From: Labrys sp. KNU-23
GTDB lineage: Bacteria; Pseudomonadota; Alphaproteobacteria; Rhizobiales; Labraceae
Length of the DNA stretch: 64,000 nt
Direction: 5' to 3'
Assembly: GCF_008330945.1 (NCBI RefSeq)
Contig: NZ_CP043489.1
Span: forward strand, 186,001-250,000
The notes under the pieces were generated by a model. It ran no database searches, was not told the origin of the DNA, and was given only the letters and a program-made list of their open reading frames with translations. The translations under genes and the position numbers were made by a program. Numbering within the stretch: position 1 is the first letter of the stretch; each line of letters begins with the position of its first letter. Below are positions 47,728 through 56,000 of this stretch, piece after piece.

Positions 47728-48657
47728 ATGATTCTTGTGTGCGGCGAAGCCCTGATCGACTTTCTGCCGGTCAAAAGCGCCGATGGCCGGAACGCCTATC
47801 GGCCGGCTGTCGGCGGCAGCCCGTTCAACACGGCCGTCGGCATCGGCCGGCTCGAGGGTGATGTCGGGTTCTGTGCCGCGCTGTCCACCGACTTCTTCGG
47901 CGAGGACCTTGCCGCTGCCCTGACCCGGTCGAAGGTCAAGCAGCACTATGTTGCCCGCTCGAAGCACTCCTCGATGCTCGCCTTCGTCTCCGTCGGCGAA
48001 GGCGAACCCGAATATGCCTTCATCGACGAAGCCTCCTCCAATCGCCTGTTTTCGCCCGAACGCGACGTTCCACCGGTCGGGCCGGAAGTCTCGATGATCT
48101 GGACGGGCTCGGTCGCCCTCATCAACGACCCGATCGCCTCGGCCTATGAGACGCTCTATTTCGCCAACAAGGGTAAGCGCGTGCTCGGCATGGATCCGAA
48201 TGTGCGGCCGACCGTGGTGGGCGATGCCGTCGAATATCGCGCCCGCATGAAGCGCATGACGGAAGCCGCCGAGATCATCAAGATCTCCAAGGCCGACCTC
48301 GTTTGGCTCTACCCCGGCATCGATCCCGCCGCCTGGGCACAGGATCTGGTGGCGAAGGGTGCTCATTTCGTCGTGCTGACGGATGGCGGCAATGGCGCGG
48401 AAGGCTATGGCAAGGGTTTTGCCGTCAAGAGCCCCGTGGTCAAGGTCGAGAAGGTTGCCGACACGGTCGGCGCCGGCGACAGCTATTCCTCAGGCCTGCT
48501 GACCATCCTGCAGCGGCGCAATGTGGTTTCCATCGATACCGTGAAGAGTCTCGACGAGGCCATTGCCCAGGAGGCCATGGACTATGCCGCACGGACAGCG
48601 GCGATCACGGTTTCGCGCGAGGGCGCCGATCCGCCCTGGAACCATGAGATGGCCTGA
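47728..48657 (+). CDS. PfkB-family carbohydrate kinase (fructokinase-like)
   Basis: A 309-residue ribokinase-fold kinase. N-terminal VCGEALIDFLP, the sugar-binding GGSPFNTAVGIGRLE, and the C-terminal PfkB signature DTVGAGDSYSSGLL with the catalytic Asp. The pattern is that of fructokinases, but related sugars cannot be excluded. It follows the ammonia-lyase gene by nine bases with a ribosome site GAGGAG overlapping that stop, so the two are probably one transcript. Convergent with the DoxX-like gene. Confidence 0.9.
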   Translation: MILVCGEALIDFLPVKSADGRNAYRPAVGGSPFNTAVGIGRLEGDVGFCAALSTDFFGEDLAAALTRSKVKQHYVARSKHSSMLAFVSVGEGEPEYAFIDEASSNRLFSPERDVPPVGPEVSMIWTGSVALINDPIASAYETLYFANKGKRVLGMDPNVRPTVVGDAVEYRARMKRMTEAAEIIKISKADLVWLYPGIDPAAWAQDLVAKGAHFVVLTDGGNGAEGYGKGFAVKSPVVKVEKVADTVGAGDSYSSGLLTILQRRNVVSIDTVKSLDEAIAQEAMDYAARTAAITVSREGADPPWNHEMA

Positions 48658-48687
48658 TCACGAATGGCGGCATCGTCACGGATGCCG

Positions 48688-49083
48688 CTACTTCTCCAGT
48701 TCGGCCAACTTCTTGTCGAAACGCCCACTCTGCAGGCTTATCAGTGCGAGCAGCGGCAGGGCAAACAGCGCCAGATGTACATAGCCGCCGCGGATCAGCA
48801 GGAACTGCGCGATCAGCGTGCCCGCGTCGATCAGGAGCAGAAGCACGGCCGCTGCCAGGCTTGCCACCGGCACCAGCACCAGCAATGCGGCGAGAACCTG
48901 CGTCGACGACAAGGTGATACGCATCCAGGGTGCAAAGCCCAGCGCATCGAACTGACGGACCATGATCCGATGCCCCCACAGGGTGAGCAGCGCGGGCGTG
49001 ATGAAGATCAGTGCCACCACGATACGCAAACCCCAGGTAACCAGAAGCTTGGTGCGGGATTGGGAAGAAGACTCGGACTCCAT
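48688..49083 (-). CDS. DoxX-like small membrane protein
   Basis: A 131-residue protein with four membrane helices, starting at 49083 (MESESSSQSRTKLL). Helix 1 contains IVVALIFITPALLTLWG; the loop MVRQFDALGFAPWMRITLS is characteristic of DoxX/DoxX-like proteins. Helix 2 is VLAALLVLVPVASLAAAVLL and helix 4 lies before the basic tail SLQSGRFDKKLAELEK. Function is not known for this subgroup. The frame extends upstream, but those 74 residues show no conservation pattern. Confidence 0.75.
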   Translation of the reverse strand: MESESSSQSRTKLLVTWGLRIVVALIFITPALLTLWGHRIMVRQFDALGFAPWMRITLSSTQVLAALLVLVPVASLAAAVLLLLIDAGTLIAQFLLIRGGYVHLALFALPLLALISLQSGRFDKKLAELEK

Positions 49084-49796
49084 TCGTGTACTCGCCGACA
49101 ACGCCTTTGACGCGGCTAAAGCACGATGAAAGCGCTTGCAGACGTCCACGAGGCCCAAATTAAATAATCCTCCTGCTTCACCGTACTGGCAACTGTTAAA
49201 ATCGCACGAGGACGTAATCTGTAACCCGCGAAACGCCTCGGGCCGGCCATCGCCTGCGCTGGTCTCTACTTGCCGCCGCGGCGGGCTACCTCGTGGCGAC
49301 GCCACAAGAGGCGGGTTTCATTCTGACGGCTGTGTCGTGGAAGGCGCGTTGCTACTTTCGCCCGGATCAGCGCATGAGCGGGCAAGTTTGAGCGCGCCGG
49401 CTGCCTGGCGTCGGCAAGCTCGGACGGATACAGGATTGGGCCCGCGCACGGCTTACTGAGCTCGAAACCGTTTCCAACCCCGCCCGTTCCGGCGCCTATC
49501 TCCGCGACCGCGATATCTTCCCAGAGGTCGGCGAACTTCACGATCGGCACAGCCTCCCCCCGGCCCGGCAGACTGGAGGGCGATAGTGCGGCCTGCAGAA
49601 AAAGCTGGCCGATGGCATGGCCAGTCCTGAGCGAACCTTTGCGCGTGGAGGTCGCCACCTATCCGAGAATGATTCTCCGAACGCGCTGTCATGCCAATGG
49701 CCGGCTCCGGGCGCGGCACAGCAACATCACCTGCAAGCCACGCAGCCAGCGACCGGGCAGGCCCGTTCACCCTGTGATCGATTTTCAGAAGAAGAA
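49084..49796. other. Long stretch without a convincing gene
   Basis: About 700 bases upstream of the DoxX-like gene and up to tRNA-Gln. Several frames of 90-130 codons are open on the minus strand (for example 49266-49658), but none shows a recognisable domain or a good ribosome site. Composition resembles decayed coding DNA. I cannot support a gene. Confidence 0.5.
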
Positions 49797-49870
49797 TGGC
49801 TCGGGGACCTGGATTCGAACCAAGATTAACGGAGTCAGAGTCCGCTGTTCTACCGTTGAACTATCCCCGA
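49797..49870 (-). tRNA. tRNA-Gln (CTG anticodon)
   Basis: A 74-nt tRNA with encoded CCA, minus strand, beginning TCGGGGATAGTTCAACGG. Anticodon arm CGGAC-TCTGACT-CCG region gives anticodon CTG. The T1-A72 weak first pair is typical of glutamine tRNAs. T loop TTCGAAT. Confidence 0.93.
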
Positions 49871-50117
49871 ACAATAAGCCTTTTAGGTCAATCACTTGGT
49901 TGGAATGTTGTCCAATTCCAACGAGCGCTTTCCAATAGGTGGCCCCGTTCCGTTCGGGCTTCATATTGAAGTCGCTGCCGCATTGCAAGAGGGCTTGTCG
50001 TTTTTCTGTGATCAGGAGTTCTCTTTGCAACGCCGCGGCGCGGCAGTGCCACGGAGGTCGCGTCAGGTTCGAAAGAAAACGGGCGCCGCAAGGGCGCCCG
50101 TGCCGATTGGAAATGGC

Positions 50118-50429
50118 TCAATAGCCATCATCGTAGTAGCGGCGGTGATGGTAGCCGCGATAGCCAAAACCAAACCCGAAGCTGGGTCGCCGGTCATAAT
50201 AATAGTAATTGTCCGGGTTTTGCCCGGGGTGGCGACGCAGATAATGGCTGAGCTTGCAGCCTCCGTGGCTGGTCACCTTGTATCCGGGCGGACATCCACC
50301 ATGATACCGAACCTGGGTGATGCTGGAACCATCGCCAACCGGAAGTGGTACCAGCGGCGCCGCGAACACCACCGACGAACCAGCAATGCCCACTGCAGCC
50401 GCAAGACCTATCAGTATCGAACGGGTCAT
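50118..50429 (-). CDS. Small secreted Gly/Tyr/Cys-rich protein
   Basis: A 103-residue protein with a clear signal peptide (MTRSILIGLAAAVGIAGSS, cleavage after VFA). The mature part has GGCPPGYKVTSHGGCKLSHY, with two cysteines in a CPPG...GGC pattern, then a tyrosine-, histidine- and glycine-rich tail (NYYYYDRRPSFGFGFGYRGY). The Cys pattern resembles small secreted proteins frequent in Rhizobiales (GCG-type). Function unknown. Ribosome site AAAGGAGGG precedes the ATG. Confidence 0.78.
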   Translation of the reverse strand: MTRSILIGLAAAVGIAGSSVVFAAPLVPLPVGDGSSITQVRYHGGCPPGYKVTSHGGCKLSHYLRRHPGQNPDNYYYYDRRPSFGFGFGYRGYHHRRYYDDGY

Positions 50430-50799
50430 CGGGCCCTCCTTTCTGAATTGGTCTTAGATATACGCAGTGGTTAGAACCATTTTTCAGCAGGAATGTTCCT
50501 TTTTTCTGAATTTTTCAGAGACGAGGTTTCCCGAAGACATCAAAAAATCCGAATGAATGCATGTCCGACGCAGCCTGTTGCCCGGCCGCTGGCCAGCCAA
50601 GGGACCGGCAGAATGCTTCGAACGGCGGCGCGCGCCCCTGAACCGACCATTGCCGCCCAGAGGCCCCACAATATACGCCGCGGCATCGGGGACCAAAGCG
50701 CATGCCGGGGCGTTATGATACCGCCACGCCCCCTTTCTCTTGCCGCCCACACGGGTCATAATTGTCTGATTGGCGTGGCCAGTCTCGATCGAGTTGCCC
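50430..50799. other. Intergenic region with no recognised feature
   Basis: About 370 bases between the divergent secreted-protein and membrane-protein genes. The left end is AT-rich (around 50480-50525) and probably holds the promoter of the secreted protein. No RNA gene or repeat recognised. Confidence 0.5.
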
Positions 50800-51537
50800 A
50801 TGAGCAGACATACCTCCCCCCGACCGCCGCTGCGCCTGCCCCTTCTTCTTGCGCATGCCGGGAAGAGCTTGTGGCGTGGGCTCCTCCCGATCGCCCTGCT
50901 CAACAGCCTGCCGAGCCTGCCGACTCTCCTCGCCTTGACAGTGAATGGCGAAGTCTCGCAGACGCCCACACTTGCCGATCTTGTGGCCCTGCCCATCGCC
51001 GTGATCCTGCTGGTCTTTGCGCAGGGGGCCACCATCGCCGGCACGCACCGCCTGCTGCAGGGTGCAGATTTCGACCTGTTGGCTTCGGCGCGGCAGACCT
51101 GGCTGAGGCTTCCCACACTGCTGGGCACGGCCTTTCTCAGCGGCATTCTTGTCTTGCTTGGCCTTGCCGCGCTGGTGGTGCCGGGCCTCATGGCAATCGC
51201 GCTGCTCTATCTCGCATTGCCGGCCTGCATGATCGAGCGCACGGACATGGTCGAGAGCCTGGAACGCAGTGGGCAGCTCACCCAGGGTTATCGCTGGTCC
51301 GTCCTCGGCCTCTTCATCCTGACGCTGCTGCCGACGATCGGGCTCGGCGCCATCACCGGCGATCTCGCCTCTGCGCCCGCGACCGTGATCCAGGTGCTGG
51401 GGCAGGAAGCGGGCATGGTGCTCTTCGGCACTCTCTCCGCAGTGACGGCGGCCGCGGCCTTCGAGCGATTGCGTGAGATCCAGGGCATACCGGAGGCAGC
51501 GCGGCCCTTGCCGGAATGGGCCAGCGGCAAGACCTGA
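50800..51537 (+). CDS. YciC-like (UPF0259/GPDPase membrane-domain type) integral membrane protein
   Basis: A 245-residue protein with about six hydrophobic helices, starting at 50800 (MSRHTSPRPPLRLP). The conserved centre IALLYLALPACMIERTDMVESLERSGQLTQGYRWSVLG (read as two motifs: ACMIERTDMVESLERSGQLT and GYRWSVLGLF) is shared with the gene at 54183, making the two paralogues. Such domains occur in YciC and glycerophosphodiester phosphodiesterase membrane domains; function is unclear. Repeat copy B lies 20 bases downstream. Confidence 0.72.
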   Translation: MSRHTSPRPPLRLPLLLAHAGKSLWRGLLPIALLNSLPSLPTLLALTVNGEVSQTPTLADLVALPIAVILLVFAQGATIAGTHRLLQGADFDLLASARQTWLRLPTLLGTAFLSGILVLLGLAALVVPGLMAIALLYLALPACMIERTDMVESLERSGQLTQGYRWSVLGLFILTLLPTIGLGAITGDLASAPATVIQVLGQEAGMVLFGTLSAVTAAAAFERLREIQGIPEAARPLPEWASGKT

Positions 51538-51557
51538 AGGCTGCCCGCTGCTATCTG

Positions 51558-51661
51558 CTAGAGCAAAGCGCGTTCAGAGGGAAACGCTTGTTTGCTCCAG
51601 CTTTTTGGTTCGACACGTCTTTGTGAGACTTGGCGATTCCACCAAATCGCAAAACGCTTTA
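51558..51661 (+). repeat. Two-hairpin intergenic repeat, copy B
   Basis: Second copy of the element at 43022. GAGCAAA pairs with TTTGCTC around a GCGTT/AACGC stem. The second half starts CACGTCTTTG and ends AATCGCAAAACGCTTTA. Its last bases contain, on the minus strand, the TAA stop of the convergent metallopeptidase gene. Confidence 0.82.
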
Positions 51662-52522
51662 GGGCGGCTCATCCCAGAGGAAAGGGTGATCAGGCGGCAG
51701 CTTGGCGTTGCTGATCCTGTCCCACCAGTTCGAGGGCTTGCGGCCATTGCACCAATAGGAATCGTAGATGGTGTCCACCTGCCAGCCCCACAGATGGGTC
51801 AGTCCCTTGAAATCCAGGGAATACATGATGTTCCTGGCGGTCGCCGAACCGGCACTGTCTTGCTGATGGCTGAGGCGGCAGGCGTGTCCCATTTCATGGA
51901 GCAGCAAGGTCTTGGGATTGTCCTGGATCGGCTGCGGATCGACGATGACCCAGGGTAGCCACTCCTGGCGCAGGACCGTATAGCCGTTCGGCCCGCCATC
52001 GATATGGGCGAACACCACGACCAGCCGCGTTTCGTCCGGAATCGTGCCGAGGCTCTTCCTGAGAACCGTGAGGCCATCGATCGGAGCCTCGCCCTGCATG
52101 GGTACATAGACCGAGCCGCTGAAATCCAGGAGGCCACGTGCCGCCCGGCCTTGCTCTTCGATTGCCTTGGCGGCGGCCTCGGTCTGCTTCTTGGCGACCT
52201 CGCCCTTCGCCTTCTTTTGCCGCGCAACCTGTTTGCCCACGGACTTGTCGAACTCGCGGGTGGCTTTGTCCTTCGTCGGCGCCAGCGCTGCCGGCTCGGT
52301 TTGCAGCGGCAGCATATCGAGCGCCAGCGTATATTTGCGAAGGATCTCGTCGGCCCCCTTGAGCAACGCCCAACTGTTGTTCCACAGCGATGCGTCGCGC
52401 CAGATATCGGCAGCCCAATAGACCTGCACCCGCACGCCCTTGCCGCCAAAGTTATGATATTGCTGGGGTTTGTTGTCGATGTCGTTGGCGGGATCTTTAT
52501 TGAAGTCGAGGAAGCTCGTCAT
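51659..52522 (-). CDS. Putative zinc metallopeptidase (metzincin-like), uncharacterised
   Basis: A 287-residue protein with no signal peptide. The C-terminal half has LLLHEMGHACRLSH, an HExxHxxxxxH zinc site (His209, Glu210, His213, His219), and a Met-turn-like ARNIMYS (Met233), the two hallmarks of metzincins. The usual glycine inside the zinc motif is Arg. The middle (about 95-128) is a charged coiled-coil-like stretch (KQVARQKKAKGEVAKKQTEA). Start at 52522 (MTSFLDFNKDPAND). Divergent from the LysM-like gene. Stop codon lies in repeat copy B. Confidence 0.68.
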   Translation of the reverse strand: MTSFLDFNKDPANDIDNKPQQYHNFGGKGVRVQVYWAADIWRDASLWNNSWALLKGADEILRKYTLALDMLPLQTEPAALAPTKDKATREFDKSVGKQVARQKKAKGEVAKKQTEAAAKAIEEQGRAARGLLDFSGSVYVPMQGEAPIDGLTVLRKSLGTIPDETRLVVVFAHIDGGPNGYTVLRQEWLPWVIVDPQPIQDNPKTLLLHEMGHACRLSHQQDSAGSATARNIMYSLDFKGLTHLWGWQVDTIYDSYWCNGRKPSNWWDRISNAKLPPDHPFLWDEPP

Positions 52523-52794
52523 TTGAAGGACTCTCGCGCCATCATCGCCATGGGCTGAGGAAGGCGACATTGACAAGATGGCACGGCGTCGACTGGAGTG
52601 CCTGCTCTGGCCCCCCAACAGGCTTGATTGGAGCACAGAAAGAGCAGGACCGCCTCCTCCGAACTCGGGATGACCGCGGCGCTCCATCTGCCCATACTGT
52701 TCCATCAGGCAGGCGTCGCGGCCTTGCTGCGGGCCGCGCACAACGAACCGCGATCGCTCCGCCAAGCAGGCATGTCGCCTTTACGGAGAAGATC

Positions 52795-53904
52795 ATGGCC
52801 ACACCGCTTGAAACCAAGCCCGCCAAGCTGGCTCCCATTCCGCGCGGTCGTCCCTATCGTGTGAAGGATGGCGACGACTGGCTTTCCGTTGCCAGGGCGC
52901 ATGGCATCAACGTGCAATATCTGATCAGCTACAATTTCGACACGCTCAACACCCGCGAGGTGAACTGGTATCTGCGCCATCGCGTCGGCTGTGTCGTGCC
53001 GAGTCCGAAGGGCTGGAACTGGCGGTTCAGCAGCGGCGCCAATCCCGGCATCATCATGATTCCCCCCGATGACGGCCAACTCGTCCTCAAGATAAACAGC
53101 TTCACCTATTCGATTGCCACCATGAGCTGGATCGACCCACGCTCCGGCCTGCCGGAGCACGATGCCGGCAGCCCCGGCGAACTCGTCGATCGCAAGCTCA
53201 TTCTCGGCAGCAGCGGCTATCGCTTTGCCAACTTTCTCGAAGCCACCATCGAGAGCACCGATACCTCCTCCAAGGCGATCCGACTGCTCCACCGCGTCGC
53301 CTACGAGAAGGATACAGGCCTCTACCGCTCGCCATCCTTTCTCGGCTTTCCCTCCTATCCCTATCCGATCAAGCTGGAGGAGCCGCAATATATCGATGAA
53401 GGCGTGGTGTTCCGCCAGACCGTCGGCGCCCGCACCCAGAGCGCCGAACTCGCTGCGGGCGTAGCGCCTGCGCCCATCGGCTTCGTTGCCGGCAAGATCC
53501 TGCAGAAGGCCATGAATTTCCCGCCGATCTGGACGGAACTGAAGCTGACGATTCGCTATGACGGGACTTATGAGGGCGAACTGGTCGCCCACAGCCTCTA
53601 TCCGAGCTGCTCCTATTATGAACGCTCGCCCCTCATGTGCCTCAATCTGGGCCCCAAGCCTGAAGCCTGCGAGGCCTATGAGCGCAAATACGAATATGAC
53701 GGCCTGCCGAATTTCACCCGCTGGTTCGAACAGGACAAGGGCTGGGGCGCCAAGAGCGGCTATATGCCAGCCGATGGCAATCCGTGGGGTGTCACCGCGC
53801 CCGATCCGGACGTGCTCTTCGGCCAGCAGCCCCCGGACCCGAACGAGGAAGTACGGCGCCCGCGCCAATATCCGCCCGAGACCTGGCGCCCTCCCAGCCG
53901 TTGA
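52795..53904 (+). CDS. LysM-like domain protein of unknown function
   Basis: A 369-residue protein starting at 52795 (MATPLETKPAKLAP) after the ribosome site ACGGAG. Residues about 20-80 look like a LysM-type repeat (YRVKDGDDWLSVARAHGINV, then YLISYNFDTLN and a basic GCVVPSPKGWNW). The remainder is a soluble domain I do not recognise, containing VLKINSFTYSIATMSW and a conserved-looking cysteine pair (SCSYYERSPLMC). The end is Pro-rich. No signal peptide. It is divergent from the metallopeptidase gene across 270 bases; the two may form a functional pair. Confidence 0.68.
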   Translation: MATPLETKPAKLAPIPRGRPYRVKDGDDWLSVARAHGINVQYLISYNFDTLNTREVNWYLRHRVGCVVPSPKGWNWRFSSGANPGIIMIPPDDGQLVLKINSFTYSIATMSWIDPRSGLPEHDAGSPGELVDRKLILGSSGYRFANFLEATIESTDTSSKAIRLLHRVAYEKDTGLYRSPSFLGFPSYPYPIKLEEPQYIDEGVVFRQTVGARTQSAELAAGVAPAPIGFVAGKILQKAMNFPPIWTELKLTIRYDGTYEGELVAHSLYPSCSYYERSPLMCLNLGPKPEACEAYERKYEYDGLPNFTRWFEQDKGWGAKSGYMPADGNPWGVTAPDPDVLFGQQPPDPNEEVRRPRQYPPETWRPPSR

Positions 53905-54182
53905 GGAGGCTTTCCTCGGTTTCTCCGTGGTGTTGAAGACGAACTTTGCGGCGCTATCCGACCTCGCGCCCGCTCCCTCCCCTCGGCAGATGTCGTCCTC
54001 ACACCAACGAGAGCAGAAGTGGCATTTGCACTCCTTCATCTCGTGAAATAAGTTTCCATACGCGTCCCTCGAGGAACTTTCCTGTCCTGTACTTGACGGC
54101 TCGCAAAGGAAATCGTCGTCGATGGACATCTCCGTAAATATTGATCTCTTACTGCCGCCCTTGATTAATAGGATGCGCTCTC

Positions 54183-54929
54183 ATGACCAACTCCAGCCAA
54201 GGCGTCGGCTCCGGTGATTTCAACATCGGTGCCTTGATCAGCGAAAGCTTTGCCGTTCTCCACCGCGCCCTGCCGCGATTTCTGGTGCTGGGCCTGATTC
54301 CCATCGTCCCCCTGATAATCTCGACCTTGGTCATCGGAGTTCCGACGCCGGAGAACCCATTCCCGAATGTCAGTGCCATCGTGGTGCTGATGCTGATCTA
54401 CATCGCGCTGCTCTTTGTCATTCAGGGCGGCATGATCTACGGCGCCTTCAACGAATTGCGCGGGCAAAGCTTTTCAGTTGGCGATGCCCTTTCCAAGGGA
54501 TTGTCCCGCTTCCTGCCACTGCTGGGCCTCTCGATTCTCGTCGGCCTTGGAATTGCCGTCGGCCTGATGCTGCTGATCGTGCCCGGCCTGTGGCTGATCT
54601 GCATGCTTTACGCTGCCGTCGCGGTCTGCGTCGTCGAACAGCGCGGCGTGACGGACAGTATGTCCCGCAGCGGCGAACTCACCTCAGGCTTTCGCTGGCA
54701 GATTCTCGGCCTCGTACTGATCGTCGGCATCGCCGGCTGGATCGTCGCCATTATCATCGAATATATTGGCGGCGGCCTCGGGGGGCCGATATTCGGTGCT
54801 TTGCTGGGCAATCTGTTCCAGGTTTACCTGACAGCACTTGGCAGCGTACTCACCGCCTTGGTCTATTACCGCCTGCGCTCGATCAAGGAAGGCATCGACA
54901 TCGACAGGCTCGCCGACGTCTTCGATTGA
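54183..54929 (+). CDS. YciC-like integral membrane protein, paralogue of the 50800 gene
   Basis: A 248-residue protein with about six membrane helices (first LPRFLVLGLIPIVPLIISTL). The family core is LYAAVAVCVVEQRGVTDSM, then SRSGELTSGFRWQILGL, closely parallel to the core of the protein at 50800. Probable role in membrane or envelope maintenance, but no defined activity. It ends 28 bases before the convergent RDD gene. Confidence 0.75.
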   Translation: MTNSSQGVGSGDFNIGALISESFAVLHRALPRFLVLGLIPIVPLIISTLVIGVPTPENPFPNVSAIVVLMLIYIALLFVIQGGMIYGAFNELRGQSFSVGDALSKGLSRFLPLLGLSILVGLGIAVGLMLLIVPGLWLICMLYAAVAVCVVEQRGVTDSMSRSGELTSGFRWQILGLVLIVGIAGWIVAIIIEYIGGGLGGPIFGALLGNLFQVYLTALGSVLTALVYYRLRSIKEGIDIDRLADVFD

Positions 54930-54957
54930 GAGCTTTATTCCGGAAGGGAGCCGGCCC

Positions 54958-55884
54958 TCACTTGGCCGGCTCACCGGCCTTGCGGGTGCCCGAGTTCTTG
55001 TCGTCGCGATAGCGGCCGAAAAGCTGGCCGCGCTCCAGTTCGGCCCGTTCCGCCGCATAGAAGGCCTGCAGGAAATCCGTCGCGGCATTGGGTTCGAAGG
55101 TGCCCTGCCAACCGATGCGCCGGATGATCTTCTCGGCGATCTCACGATGGATGCGCCAGGTCTCGGTCCCGCCGGGCCGGCGCAGAATCTCCTCCAGCAC
55201 CTGCAATTCATAGGCGCCATAGGCCTGCAGCTGCGCCGAGGTGAAGCTATAGCGGGCCGCCACCTTGGCTGCTCCCTGCGTGAGGTCGAGGGCAAGAGCC
55301 CGCTTCGGCAAGGCGATTACCAGCGTGCCGCCGATCAGGTCGCCCGCCCGCAGATGATCCCGGTTGAAGAAGGGCAAGGCAGCGAGCAGCATCACCCAGC
55401 CCAGCATCGAAAGCGCCTGCCAGGATTCGCCGCTGTTGGAGGCGCCGATCCACATGAAGAAAAGCTGCAGCGGCAGGAAGAACTCGACCTCGCGGGTAAG
55501 GTTGCGGGCAACGACGGCGGTCGGGGTCAGGGCGCCGCCCTTGCGGTCGATCACCTTCAGGCCGGTGGCCCGTTTTCCCGGCGTCGAGCCCTGCCAGGCC
55601 AGCTCGAAATGGATGAAATAGAGGTTGCGCAGCAGGAAGGAGAGGAAGGAGATCACCGTCACCGCCACATCGCTGCCACCACGCAGGAAGGTGGTCGCCA
55701 GCGCGATCCAGATCAGGATGGTGGCGCCGAACCAGATCACCATGTCGATCAGGAAGGCGCCCAGCCTCTCGCCACGATCGGCGATCTCCACATGGATGGC
55801 CACGCCTTCCGGCGTGACGATCTCGCGGGTGCGGCGCTGCCGGCCTTCCAGCAGCTGGGAGACGCGGTCACGCGGAGAGGCCAT
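54958..55884 (-). CDS. RDD-family membrane protein
   Basis: A 308-residue protein with the RDD domain: ADRGERLGAFLIDMVIWFGA (the R..D pattern), TVISFLSFLLRNLYFIHFEL, then QGSTPGKRATGLKVIDRKGG and VVARNLTREVEFFLPL. Four membrane helices lie in the first 190 residues. The C-terminal soluble part (about 190-308) is charged. It lies downstream of the SpoIIM-like gene on the same strand, with repeat copy C between them, and completes a conserved membrane-associated cluster. Confidence 0.88.
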   Translation of the reverse strand: MASPRDRVSQLLEGRQRRTREIVTPEGVAIHVEIADRGERLGAFLIDMVIWFGATILIWIALATTFLRGGSDVAVTVISFLSFLLRNLYFIHFELAWQGSTPGKRATGLKVIDRKGGALTPTAVVARNLTREVEFFLPLQLFFMWIGASNSGESWQALSMLGWVMLLAALPFFNRDHLRAGDLIGGTLVIALPKRALALDLTQGAAKVAARYSFTSAQLQAYGAYELQVLEEILRRPGGTETWRIHREIAEKIIRRIGWQGTFEPNAATDFLQAFYAAERAELERGQLFGRYRDDKNSGTRKAGEPAK

Positions 55885-55897
55885 GCTGCCCTCCCTT

Positions 55898-56000
55898 GGA
55901 GCAAAACGCGTTCATGGCTGCACGCCTTCCTGCTCCAACGGTTTTTGTCGACGCGTCTTTGCGCTTCTTGATGAACCCGCCAAATCGAAAGACGCTTTAC
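55898..56000 (+). repeat. Two-hairpin intergenic repeat, copy C
   Basis: Third copy of the element at 43022 and 51558. It reads GGAGCAAAACGCGTTCATGG at the left and ends AATCGAAAGACGCTTTA. Read on the minus strand, most of it is coding: it forms the last 25-30 codons and the stop of the SpoIIM-like gene. Confidence 0.82.

Noticed and set aside
46009..48366. 785-codon open frame antisense to the ammonia-lyase and kinase genes
   Set aside because: It spans two real genes and the gap between them on the other strand; no conserved motif.
49266..49658. 130-codon frame on the minus strand upstream of the DoxX-like gene
   Set aside because: No ribosome site, no domain, and overlapping alternative frames of similar quality. 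Could be decayed coding DNA but cannot be supported as a gene.
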